Positions 1 to 6,830 of a stretch of 64,000 bases of DNA are shown in pieces. A program made the translations under genes and the position numbers. Each line of letters starts with the position of its first letter. Within the stretch, counting starts at the first letter, position 1. The stretch comes from Robertmurraya sp047302285 (lineage in GTDB: Bacteria > Bacillota > Bacilli > Bacillales > Cytobacillaceae), in NCBI RefSeq assembly GCF_047302285.1, contig NZ_CP154845.1, positions 2,294,001 to 2,358,000 on the forward strand, read 5' to 3'. The notes below the pieces were generated by a model. It searched no databases and had not been told where the DNA came from. It saw nothing but the letters and a program-made list of their open reading frames with translations.

Positions 1-145
1 TCTAAATGAAAGGCTCTTTTCGCAATCAATGTTGCTTTGAGTTATAAGTTAATAAATAGATTGTAGGTTTATACTCTTATAAAGGTCAAATGGAAGCGAA
101 AAGTGCTGTGCATAAATAATGTGTGAATGTGAAACCAGTCAGAGG

Positions 146-173
146 TGTAAATGTCGGCCACTGGACATTTACA
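146..173. promoter_or_regulatory. 10-bp perfect inverted repeat upstream of exoA
   Basis: TGTAAATGTC (146-155) and GACATTTACA (164-173) are exact reverse complements around an 8-nt loop. A run of A follows it on the + strand, so it does not look like a + strand terminator. It lies about 90 nt before exoA in a stretch (1-261) in which I see no gene, and could be an operator or an mRNA hairpin. Nothing in the sequence names the regulator. Confidence 0.4.
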
Positions 174-261
174 AAAAAAACAATCATTACGAAAACAACG
201 TTATGGAAATAGAATGTTTCAATTTGAAATACATTAATAAAGTTAGCAAGGAGAACTAGAA

Positions 262-1026
262 ATGAAATTGGTTTCATGGAATGTGAACGGAATCCGCGCC
301 TGTGTGAAAAAAGGGTTTCTTGACTATTTTCACGAGGTAGATGCTGATATATTTTGTATACAAGAATCAAAGCTGCAAGAAGGTCAAATTGAATTGCAAT
401 TGGATGGATATGAGCAGTACTGGAATTATGCCGAGAGAAAAGGGTATTCAGGTACAGCTATTTTTACAAGAAAAAAGCCTCTTTCTGTTAGCTATGGGAT
501 CGGAGAACGAGATACGCAAGAAGAAGGACGAAGTATTATCCTAGAATTCGCCGATTTTTATTTGGTTAATATTTATACACCAAACTCGAAAAGAGATTTA
601 TCCCGCCTCGATTATCGGTTGCAGTGGGAGGAAGAGCTTCGTGACTACCTTCTCGACTTAAATTCAAAAAAACCGGTCATTTACTGCGGTGATTTAAATG
701 TTGCTCATGAAGAAATTGATTTAAAAAATGCGAAATCGAATATCGGCAATTCTGGTTTCACCTTCGAGGAACGAGAGAAAATGACGAAACTCCTCGAGAC
801 TGGATTTGTTGATTCATTCCGCTATTTATATCCAGAGAAGACGGATGTCTATACTTGGTGGTCGTATATGAGTAAAGTTCGTGAAAGGAATATTGGTTGG
901 AGAATTGACTATTTCATTGTTTCCAAACAATTAGAGCATCATATTGAAGAAGCAGAAATACACCATGAAATACTTGGAAGTGATCACTGTCCAATTGTAT
1001 TAAAAATGGCTAATTTAAAGGCTTGA
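262..1026 (+). CDS. exoA: Exonuclease III (AP endonuclease, ExoA/Xth family)
   Basis: Predicted cytoplasmic DNA-repair enzyme that cuts at abasic sites and removes 3' blocking groups. The 254-residue length is usual for the family and the whole EEP-fold is present: N7 in SWNVNG, the metal-binding E35 in IQESKL, the GDLN motif near residue 147, and the GSDH motif near residue 242 carrying the catalytic histidine. The ATG is preceded by AAGGAG at normal spacing. A FrnE-like oxidoreductase follows after 25 nt, so the two are probably cotranscribed. The family call is secure; the symbol follows Bacillus usage. Confidence 0.95.
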   Translation: MKLVSWNVNGIRACVKKGFLDYFHEVDADIFCIQESKLQEGQIELQLDGYEQYWNYAERKGYSGTAIFTRKKPLSVSYGIGERDTQEEGRSIILEFADFYLVNIYTPNSKRDLSRLDYRLQWEEELRDYLLDLNSKKPVIYCGDLNVAHEEIDLKNAKSNIGNSGFTFEEREKMTKLLETGFVDSFRYLYPEKTDVYTWWSYMSKVRERNIGWRIDYFIVSKQLEHHIEEAEIHHEILGSDHCPIVLKMANLKA

Positions 1027-1051
1027 AACTAATTATTGAAGAGGTGTAGAC

Positions 1052-1780
1052 ATGAAAATTGAAGTATGGTCCGATTTTGTCTGTCCATTTTGTTATATTG
1101 GAAAACGACGTCTAGAAGAGGCGATTAATCAATTTCCTCAAAAAGAGCAAATTGAAATAGAATTTAAAAGTTTTGAGCTTGATCCAAATGCTCCGAAAAA
1201 TTCAGGGATGTCTATTCATGAAGCGCTGGCAAGCAAGTATGGCATGTCAATTGAAGAAGCGAAGCAAGCAAATGTTGGGGTTGGACAGCAAGCTGCAACA
1301 GTTGGGTTGACCTTTAATTTTGAGCAAATGAAGCCCACTAATACATTTGATGCACACCGTTTGGCCAAATATGCTAAAACGATTGGGAAAGAGAAAGAAA
1401 TAACGGAAAAACTTCTATACGGATACTTTACAGAATCTAAAAATTTAAGTGATTATGAAGCATTAGCAGATATCGCGGAGTCAGTTGGGATTTCAAGAGA
1501 AGCAGCGTTAGAAGTTCTACATGAGGATACGGCATACAGCAATGATGTTCGGATTGAAGAGGAAGTGGCAAGGCAATATCGAATAACAGGTGTTCCATAT
1601 TTTGTCATTAATCAGAAATATGCGATATCTGGTGCTCAACCATTAGAAACATTCCAAGGTGCTTTGCAAAAGGTGTGGGAGGAAGAATCGAACACGCCAA
1701 TGTTCCAGGAATTATCTTCTGACAGTATAGACACGACCTGTACAGATGATGGGTGCAGTATTCCATCCAAAAATGAATAG
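1052..1780 (+). CDS. DsbA-family oxidoreductase, FrnE-like
   Basis: Thioredoxin-fold protein with an inserted helical domain, of the FrnE/2-hydroxychromene-2-carboxylate isomerase-like DsbA family. The active-site pair is CPFC at residues 11-14, and the cis-proline loop GVPYF lies near residue 185. No signal peptide is present, so it should act in the cytoplasm. The last 15 residues hold a second Cys-X4-Cys pair; deinococcal FrnE is known to have such an extra C-terminal pair, which suggests a related redox relay. It follows exoA by 25 nt with RBS GAGGTG and ends at a terminator. Substrate unknown. Confidence 0.88.
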   Translation: MKIEVWSDFVCPFCYIGKRRLEEAINQFPQKEQIEIEFKSFELDPNAPKNSGMSIHEALASKYGMSIEEAKQANVGVGQQAATVGLTFNFEQMKPTNTFDAHRLAKYAKTIGKEKEITEKLLYGYFTESKNLSDYEALADIAESVGISREAALEVLHEDTAYSNDVRIEEEVARQYRITGVPYFVINQKYAISGAQPLETFQGALQKVWEEESNTPMFQELSSDSIDTTCTDDGCSIPSKNE

Positions 1781-1794
1781 AAATGTGATGTCAA

Positions 1795-1823
1795 AAAGAT
1801 TGGTTTCAAGCCAATCTTTTTTG
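1795..1823 (+). terminator. Rho-independent terminator after frnE-like gene
   Basis: AAAGATTGG and CCAATCTTT form a 9-bp stem around TTTCAAG, followed by a T run. It ends the exoA/frnE-like unit. Confidence 0.85.
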
Positions 1824-1916
1824 TTGGTTTAAGAATTCCTTACTATCCTTGCAATCTTCAGGAAAAAACGGCAAAATAAGCAAGAAACAGGAAATAAGAA
1901 AGCAGGTCTTTACTTT

Positions 1917-3401
1917 ATGAAAAGTTTTTCATCTTTAGGAGTTTCAAAACAATTGGTCGATAAAATGAGCGAATACGGGGTTGTAACACCAACTCCGATT
2001 CAAGAACAAGCCATTCCTTCGATCATGGATCAAAGAGATGTCATTGCACAGGCACAAACGGGAACTGGGAAAACCTTTGCTTTCCTTTTGCCTATTTTGG
2101 ATAAAATTCAACCGAATTCTCCGCATATTCAGGCGCTAATTGTTGCGCCGACGAGAGAGCTTGCGCTACAAATAACCGAAGAAGCAAACAAATTGGTTGC
2201 GAACCTGGACGGCATTGAAGTTCTCTCTGTATATGGTGGACAAGATGTAGAAAGACAACTAAAGAAGCTTCAACACCATGTTCAGATTATTGTTGCAACG
2301 CCAGGAAGATTACTTGACCATATTCGTAGAAAAACGATATCACTGGAAGAAGTTTCTTTTCTCGTTCTAGATGAAGCTGATCAGATGCTTCATATCGGTT
2401 TTCTTGATGAAGTCGAGGAGATTATCAAAGAAACCCCAAAATCAAGACAAACGCTGTTATTTTCTGCGACGATTCCAGAGGAAATTCGTAAGCTTTCTGA
2501 GAAGCATATGCGAAATCCGCAATTCATCCAAGTGGAGAAGGTTCAAGGTCCTGCTACAACTGTGAAACAAGTCGCTATACATACGGTTGATCGAGCTAAA
2601 CAAGGGACATTAATCAAATTGATTGAAATGCATCGCCCCTTTTTAGCAGTAGTTTTTTGCCGCACGAAAAGAAGAGTTAGTAAATTAACAGGAATACTTA
2701 AAGCACATGGAATTTCTTGCGATGAATTACATGGAGATTTATCCCAACCTAAACGAGAACAAGTGATGAAACGATTCCGCGATGCAGAAATACAAGTATT
2801 AGTTGCCACAGATGTTGCGGCAAGAGGCCTGGATGTTGAAGGTGTTACACATGTGTTTAACTACGATATCCCTCAGGATAGTGAAAGCTATGTCCATCGT
2901 ATTGGAAGAACAGGGAGAGCTGGAATGAAGGGAATGGCGGTCACTCTGTATTCATCAGCGGATCGTCCGACATTAGATCTAATTGAGACTGAATTAAATA
3001 TCCGTATTCCAAAGCAAAATATCGGCAATAGTCAAGAAAAGAAGGAAGACAGAAAAGAATCTTCAAAACAGACGAGAACTAGAAAAACAAAGGAATCCAC
3101 AAAACAATCGCAACCTAGAAATACGAAGCAATCTTCAAAACAAATGAAATCTAGAAAAACAAAGGAATCGCAGGAGGAAACGAAGGGCAAAAAACAAAAC
3201 CCTTCTCTTTCTAGCACGAAAAATAATCCACGTTCGAGTCAAAATGATCAAAAAAAGACATCATCTGCCCCAGAAAAACGAAGTGGCACTAGTAAAAAGG
3301 GGAGAGGACAAGATCAATCGAATAAACAACGCCCTTATGCAAAAAAGAAAAATTCTAGTATGGGGAGTAAACGAAAGTCATATAGAGGAGGGTCTAAATA
3401 A
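1917..3401 (+). CDS. DEAD-box ATP-dependent RNA helicase
   Basis: RNA-unwinding ATPase with all superfamily 2 DEAD-box motifs in order: Q motif (TPTPIQ), motif I AQTGTGKT, PTRELA, TPGR, DEAD, SAT, ATDVAARGLD and HRIGRTGRAG. The core ends near residue 365. It is followed by a tail of about 125 residues, very rich in K, R, S, Q and T and containing an imperfect repeat of the type SSKQ..SRKTKES. Such basic tails in Csh/DeaD-type helicases are known to bind RNA. The core resembles CshA/CshB more than the short YfmL type, but I cannot assign the exact paralogue. The stop overlaps the next gene's ATG (TAATG), indicating translational coupling. Confidence 0.93.
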   Translation: MKSFSSLGVSKQLVDKMSEYGVVTPTPIQEQAIPSIMDQRDVIAQAQTGTGKTFAFLLPILDKIQPNSPHIQALIVAPTRELALQITEEANKLVANLDGIEVLSVYGGQDVERQLKKLQHHVQIIVATPGRLLDHIRRKTISLEEVSFLVLDEADQMLHIGFLDEVEEIIKETPKSRQTLLFSATIPEEIRKLSEKHMRNPQFIQVEKVQGPATTVKQVAIHTVDRAKQGTLIKLIEMHRPFLAVVFCRTKRRVSKLTGILKAHGISCDELHGDLSQPKREQVMKRFRDAEIQVLVATDVAARGLDVEGVTHVFNYDIPQDSESYVHRIGRTGRAGMKGMAVTLYSSADRPTLDLIETELNIRIPKQNIGNSQEKKEDRKESSKQTRTRKTKESTKQSQPRNTKQSSKQMKSRKTKESQEETKGKKQNPSLSSTKNNPRSSQNDQKKTSSAPEKRSGTSKKGRGQDQSNKQRPYAKKKNSSMGSKRKSYRGGSK

Positions 3402-3841
3402 TGACAGAACTATATATTGAGCGCTCTGATAAAGAAACAGAAGAATTTTTAGCAGAAGAAGATTCTGCATTTTTACAAACAAAAATTAGCTATTTAAAAG
3501 AACATCAGAATGAGTTTGTCTACTTTGAAGCAAGTGAGTTAAATGAACTGGGTGTTGATTCCTTGTCCATTGAGATCGACGATGTTTTTAAGAGCTATGA
3601 TGTCATGCTCGGATTAAAGATTCAAAAAAAGAAAGAGTCAGTTATTAGAGCTTATTTAGATGAAGAGTTAAATGGAAATGATATTAAATATGACTTAATG
3701 TTTGATCAAGGCGATGGTCTATGGAATATGAATTTTACTTTAAACTATGTTGCTGATTTTTCGGAAGATATGACATTTGAAGACGCATTGCGCCTAATTA
3801 TTCAATTTCTAGAGCAGTTAGTGAAAGCAGTAAAAGGGTAA
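3401..3841 (+). CDS. Conserved acidic protein of unknown function
   Basis: A 146-residue, strongly acidic, soluble protein with alternating predicted helices and strands and no signal peptide, membrane segment or catalytic motif that I recognise. Its ATG overlaps the helicase stop by one base, with AGAGGAGGG directly upstream, so it is coupled to the very basic-tailed helicase. The opposite charge of the two products makes a partnership conceivable, but that is inference. The patatin-like gene starts about 30 nt later. Confidence 0.7.
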   Translation: MTELYIERSDKETEEFLAEEDSAFLQTKISYLKEHQNEFVYFEASELNELGVDSLSIEIDDVFKSYDVMLGLKIQKKKESVIRAYLDEELNGNDIKYDLMFDQGDGLWNMNFTLNYVADFSEDMTFEDALRLIIQFLEQLVKAVKG

Positions 3842-3870
3842 ATCCATTTCAAACTTAAAAGGTGATCATA

Positions 3871-4785
3871 ATGAAGGTTCTGTGCATTGATGGCGGAGGA
3901 ATTCGTGGCGTGTTTGCTGTTGCCATTCTAGACGAAATTGAAAAAGAACTTGGAAAGCCTGTTGGGGAAGCATTTGACATGATTGCAGGAACAAGCACTG
4001 GTGCGATTATCGCTGCGTCAGTTGCACTAAATAATAAAATGAGTGAAGTTCTTGATAATTATAAAAGGTATGCTGAAAAAATATTTTTAAGACAAGCAAA
4101 GGTTGGACTCTTCAAGACGGTGTATAGTGATCGCTATTTAAGGCGTTTTTTTCAAAAAGCCTTTGGAGACTATCGTCTGAAAGACATAGAGAAACCTTTA
4201 CTCATTCCAGCGGTTGATCTAACTCACGGCAATCCATACGTACACCGTACGAATTTCGGCCATGCACGAACCGAAAACGATCTTTCTTTAAAGCTTTGGG
4301 ACGCAGTATTATCATCGTGCTCAGCTCCTGTTTATTTTCCTCCGAACAACGTGGCGAATAAATTTCTTTCCATTGATGGTGGTTTATGGGCCAACAATCC
4401 TTCATTAGTTTGCATAACAGAACTGATGCATCATTTTAATGAAAAGATCGAAAATATGACGATTGTGTCGATCGGAACAGGGAAACAACAAATTGACTTT
4501 ACAATCAAAGATCATAAAGATTGGGGGGCAAAGGAATGGCTGCCTTTTCACCTTCCATCTTTTAAGGTAACACCGAAACTACTTGATTTAGCTTTACATT
4601 TATCTTCTGAATCTATTTCGTATCAGTGTGAACAATTACTGAAAGATAAGTATGTAAGAATTAATGAAGATTTGGGAAAAGAGGTCCCTTTCGATGAAGT
4701 TAGAGCTATGGATGACCTCGTTAAGCTCGCAGCTACATGTCTGACCAGAGAGAAGAAAAAAATTCTACAAGTGATTGGGCAGTAA
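3871..4785 (+). CDS. Patatin-like phospholipase
   Basis: Serine acyl hydrolase with the patatin Ser-Asp dyad. The oxyanion loop GGGIRG is at residues 8-13, nucleophile Ser42 sits in GTSTG, and the catalytic Asp lies in DGG near residue 168. No signal peptide is seen, so it is expected to act on membrane lipids or lysophospholipids from the cytoplasm. I place the start at ATG 3871, which has AAAGGTGA at good spacing, and not at GTG 3862, which lies inside that RBS. It is the last gene of the helicase cluster and is followed by a terminator. The fold is shared with CBASS effector CapV, but no cyclase lies nearby, so a defence role is not supported. Confidence 0.88.
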   Translation: MKVLCIDGGGIRGVFAVAILDEIEKELGKPVGEAFDMIAGTSTGAIIAASVALNNKMSEVLDNYKRYAEKIFLRQAKVGLFKTVYSDRYLRRFFQKAFGDYRLKDIEKPLLIPAVDLTHGNPYVHRTNFGHARTENDLSLKLWDAVLSSCSAPVYFPPNNVANKFLSIDGGLWANNPSLVCITELMHHFNEKIENMTIVSIGTGKQQIDFTIKDHKDWGAKEWLPFHLPSFKVTPKLLDLALHLSSESISYQCEQLLKDKYVRINEDLGKEVPFDEVRAMDDLVKLAATCLTREKKKILQVIGQ

Positions 4786-4792
4786 ATGTGAA

Positions 4793-4818
4793 CAAGCCTA
4801 CGAAAATTCGTAGGCTTG
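4793..4818 (+). terminator. Hairpin after patatin gene
   Basis: A perfect 12-bp stem, CAAGCCTACGAA with TTCGTAGGCTTG, and a 2-nt centre (4-nt effective loop). Only a weak T tract follows. It probably ends the helicase-patatin unit and may serve both strands, since a - strand gene converges from the right. Confidence 0.7.
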
Positions 4819-4855
4819 TAGGTATTTAAATGATATCAATCATAACAATAAAGGC

Positions 4856-5023
4856 TTACATATTGTTTTCTAATTTATTTCCTTTCAAATCGGCAATCGG
4901 AATGGTGATGACTTTTCCGCCGATTTGTACATGTATCGTATCATTGAAAATGGCTTTAACTAATCCTTTTAAGGAAACTTGGGAGTCAACTGCTATCTTC
5001 TTGTTATCAGGGGTTTTTGTCAT
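4856..5023 (-). CDS. Small conserved protein, DUF2187-like
   Basis: A 55-residue basic protein made mostly of short beta strands (VSLKGLVKAIFND, HVQIGGKVITIPI). This pattern resembles the small KOW-like DUF2187 proteins of Bacillus, whose function is unknown. The start is ATG 5023, which has GGAGGG seven bases upstream. The longer reading from ATG 5038 would begin inside that RBS. It stands alone between the patatin gene and the divergent tetR-sasA operon. Family assignment is from memory of the pattern only. Confidence 0.6.
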   Translation of the reverse strand: MTKTPDNKKIAVDSQVSLKGLVKAIFNDTIHVQIGGKVITIPIADLKGNKLENNM

Positions 5024-5166
5024 TTTTTTACCCTCCAAAAGTTAAGTAATGTCATACAGAGCAATTCTGAATCCAGCTGTCACAGTTGGATTTTTTTTAT
5101 TATAAATCAGGTACTAGTAAAATATCAATCAAAAACAACTGTTATAAACAGTGTTTTTTATAAAAG

Positions 5167-5196
5167 ATGAACTTTAGTTCATGTTTGTGGTATAAT
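5167..5196 (+). promoter_or_regulatory. Promoter with palindromic operator for tetR-sasA
   Basis: TATAAT at 5191-5196 is preceded by TGG, giving an extended -10. A perfect 16-bp inverted repeat, ATGAACT-TT-AGTTCAT, lies at 5167-5182 where the -35 should be. This is the layout expected of an autorepressed TetR promoter. The operator assignment is inferred. Confidence 0.65.
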
Positions 5197-5214
5197 GAAC
5201 CGGAGGTGGCTAAG

Positions 5215-5868
5215 ATGACTGAAAAAGATGAAGGGCAACTTGTAGGTCCTTTTCCAATCATTCCAAAGCAGGCACGGGCTCAAGCGAAAAGAGATGCATT
5301 ACTTAGAAGTGGAAGCATCTTATTTGTGGAAAAAGGTTATGATCAAACAACAGCGAAAGAAATTGCTTTACATGCTGGGGTAGCTACAGGGACCTTTTAT
5401 CGCTATTTTTCTGATAAGAGGCAGATTCTTATGTCCTTGTTAGAAGAAAATTTTGATCTGCTTATGCCTCCAAAACCAGACTGGATTAATCTAGACCCAG
5501 AGTTTTTTCTTTCTTCCCTTATGAAGGAACATTTTGACAGGCTAAGTAGTCTTGGATTGCATCGTGTTCTCCCTGAACTAGTTAGTCGGGATCACGAGCT
5601 TGCTGAAATGATCAGAAAAGCGAAAAGAAAAATACATGAGCAAATATATAGTGGATTGAAGAAGGCGAAGGAACATGGTTTAACATGGGATGACTTGAGT
5701 CTAGACACGATATCTTGGACAATCATGGCATTGCTTGAAAAAATCCCAGAAATGCAAATGGAAAGTGGCAAGGAACCTGATTTTTCGGCAATTGCAAAGA
5801 TCATCTGCCGCTTAGTATTTCCGCCTGAAAAACTTTTGCAGTTAAAAAATAATTCAAGAGACGAGTGA
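5215..5868 (+). CDS. TetR/AcrR-family transcriptional regulator
   Basis: One-component repressor with an N-terminal HTH: a tetR_N helix near residues 24-42, then TTAKEIALHAGVATGTFYRYF as the turn and recognition helix. A ligand-binding C-terminal domain fills the rest. The start is ATG 5215, with GGAGGTGG six bases upstream. A longer frame begins at ATG 5167, but that codon lies within the inverted repeat of the promoter. The stop overlaps the GTG of the alarmone synthetase gene, so the two are coupled. The palindrome at 5167-5182 suggests autoregulation; the ligand is unknown. Confidence 0.88.
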   Translation: MTEKDEGQLVGPFPIIPKQARAQAKRDALLRSGSILFVEKGYDQTTAKEIALHAGVATGTFYRYFSDKRQILMSLLEENFDLLMPPKPDWINLDPEFFLSSLMKEHFDRLSSLGLHRVLPELVSRDHELAEMIRKAKRKIHEQIYSGLKKAKEHGLTWDDLSLDTISWTIMALLEKIPEMQMESGKEPDFSAIAKIICRLVFPPEKLLQLKNNSRDE

Positions 5869-6596
5869 CTGGAATGGATATGACCAATTTGAAAAATGTA
5901 AAAGTCGAATTGACAAGATTTATGATGGCATATAAATTTGCCCTTGATGAAATGACAACGAAAATTAATATATTGAAAGAAGAGTTTCATTATATTCATG
6001 ACTATAATCCGATTGAGCATGTCTCATCTCGTGTAAAAACACCTGAAAGTATCTTCAAAAAAATGCTTCGGAAGGGACATCCTTTTACCCTTTCTTCCAT
6101 AAAGGAAAATCTAAAGGATATCGCGGGGATTCGTATTACCTGTTCTTTTATTTCAGATATTTATGAGATTAGTAATATGCTTCAACAGCAAAAGGATGTA
6201 AAGTTAATATCTTGTAAGGACTATATTTCAAATCCAAAACCTAATGGCTATCAAAGTCTGCATTTAATCCTTGAGATTCCAATATTTATGTCTGATCGAG
6301 AAGAAATTGTTCCAGTAGAAATTCAAATTAGAACAATTGCGATGGACTTCTGGGCTAGCCTGGAGCATAAAATATTTTATAAATACAATAAAGAGGTGCC
6401 CAAAGACTTAATTATGGAGCTAAAAGATGCAGCAATTGTTGCATCAGAGTTGGATCGAAAAATGGAGAGAATCCATAAAGAAATGGCGATTATTAAGGAA
6501 TCAAATCGGAAAAAAGAGAACGAGCAATTTTTATTAAATATGGATGAAAATACGCTAAAGTTCTCACAACAATTAATTGAGACGTTAACGAAATAG
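5865..6596 (+). CDS. sasA: Small alarmone synthetase (RelP/SasA/YwaC type)
   Basis: Single-domain (p)ppGpp synthetase that transfers pyrophosphate from ATP to GDP or GTP. It lacks the HD hydrolase and regulatory domains of Rel. Family motifs are visible: RVKTPES, DIAGIRITCSFISDIY, the G-loop-like KPNGYQSLH and EIQIRTIAMDFWASLEHKI. These match B. subtilis YwaC (SAS2) more closely than YjbM. The likely start is GTG 5865, overlapping the tetR stop; ATGs at 5874 and 5880 are alternatives, and no site has a strong RBS. A terminator follows directly. Placement under a TetR regulator suggests ligand-triggered alarmone production, which is inference. Confidence 0.87.
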   Translation: MTGMDMTNLKNVKVELTRFMMAYKFALDEMTTKINILKEEFHYIHDYNPIEHVSSRVKTPESIFKKMLRKGHPFTLSSIKENLKDIAGIRITCSFISDIYEISNMLQQQKDVKLISCKDYISNPKPNGYQSLHLILEIPIFMSDREEIVPVEIQIRTIAMDFWASLEHKIFYKYNKEVPKDLIMELKDAAIVASELDRKMERIHKEMAIIKESNRKKENEQFLLNMDENTLKFSQQLIETLTK

Positions 6597-6604
6597 ATCG
6601 TAAG

Positions 6605-6633
6605 AAGACACCAGGGCGTTGGTGTCTTTTTTT
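6605..6633 (+). terminator. Terminator after sasA
   Basis: AAGACACCA and TGGTGTCTT form a 9-bp stem around GGGCGT, followed by seven T. Confidence 0.9.
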
Positions 6634-6660
6634 GCCGATTTTGTAATTAAGCCATATTCT

Positions 6661-6701
6661 TTCTTACAAAATTACGTCTATTTATGAAATCTTTGTAAGA
6701 A
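6661..6701 (+). promoter_or_regulatory. Inverted repeat in the glg leader
   Basis: TTCTTACAAA (6661-6670) and TTTGTAAGAA (6692-6701) are exact reverse complements 21 nt apart, upstream of glgB. A TATAAT hexamer lies at 6757-6762 without a clear -35. The 6634-6830 stretch holds no gene. The repeat may be an operator or an mRNA hairpin controlling the glycogen operon. Confidence 0.4.
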
Positions 6702-6830
6702 ATTCTCACAAAATTTACAAATAATGCTAACATAAATGTTACAATAATATTCATATTATAATTTTAATGTTGTTAGATTTTCTTATTAGGTGATTAATCC
6801 TTATGTGATGTAGTAAAGGAGCTGGTAAAG

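Noticed and set aside
86..370. A 94-codon - strand frame opposite exoA and its leader
   Set aside because: It overlaps a certain gene, has no RBS and no sensible protein pattern.
3871..4785. CBASS or other anti-phage role for the patatin protein
   Set aside because: No nucleotide cyclase, Cap2/Cap3 or other defence gene lies nearby; stand-alone patatin lipases are common in Bacillus.
5167..5214. Longer N-terminus of the TetR protein from ATG 5167
   Set aside because: That ATG is part of the promoter palindrome and lies upstream of the -10; ATG 5215 has a strong RBS.
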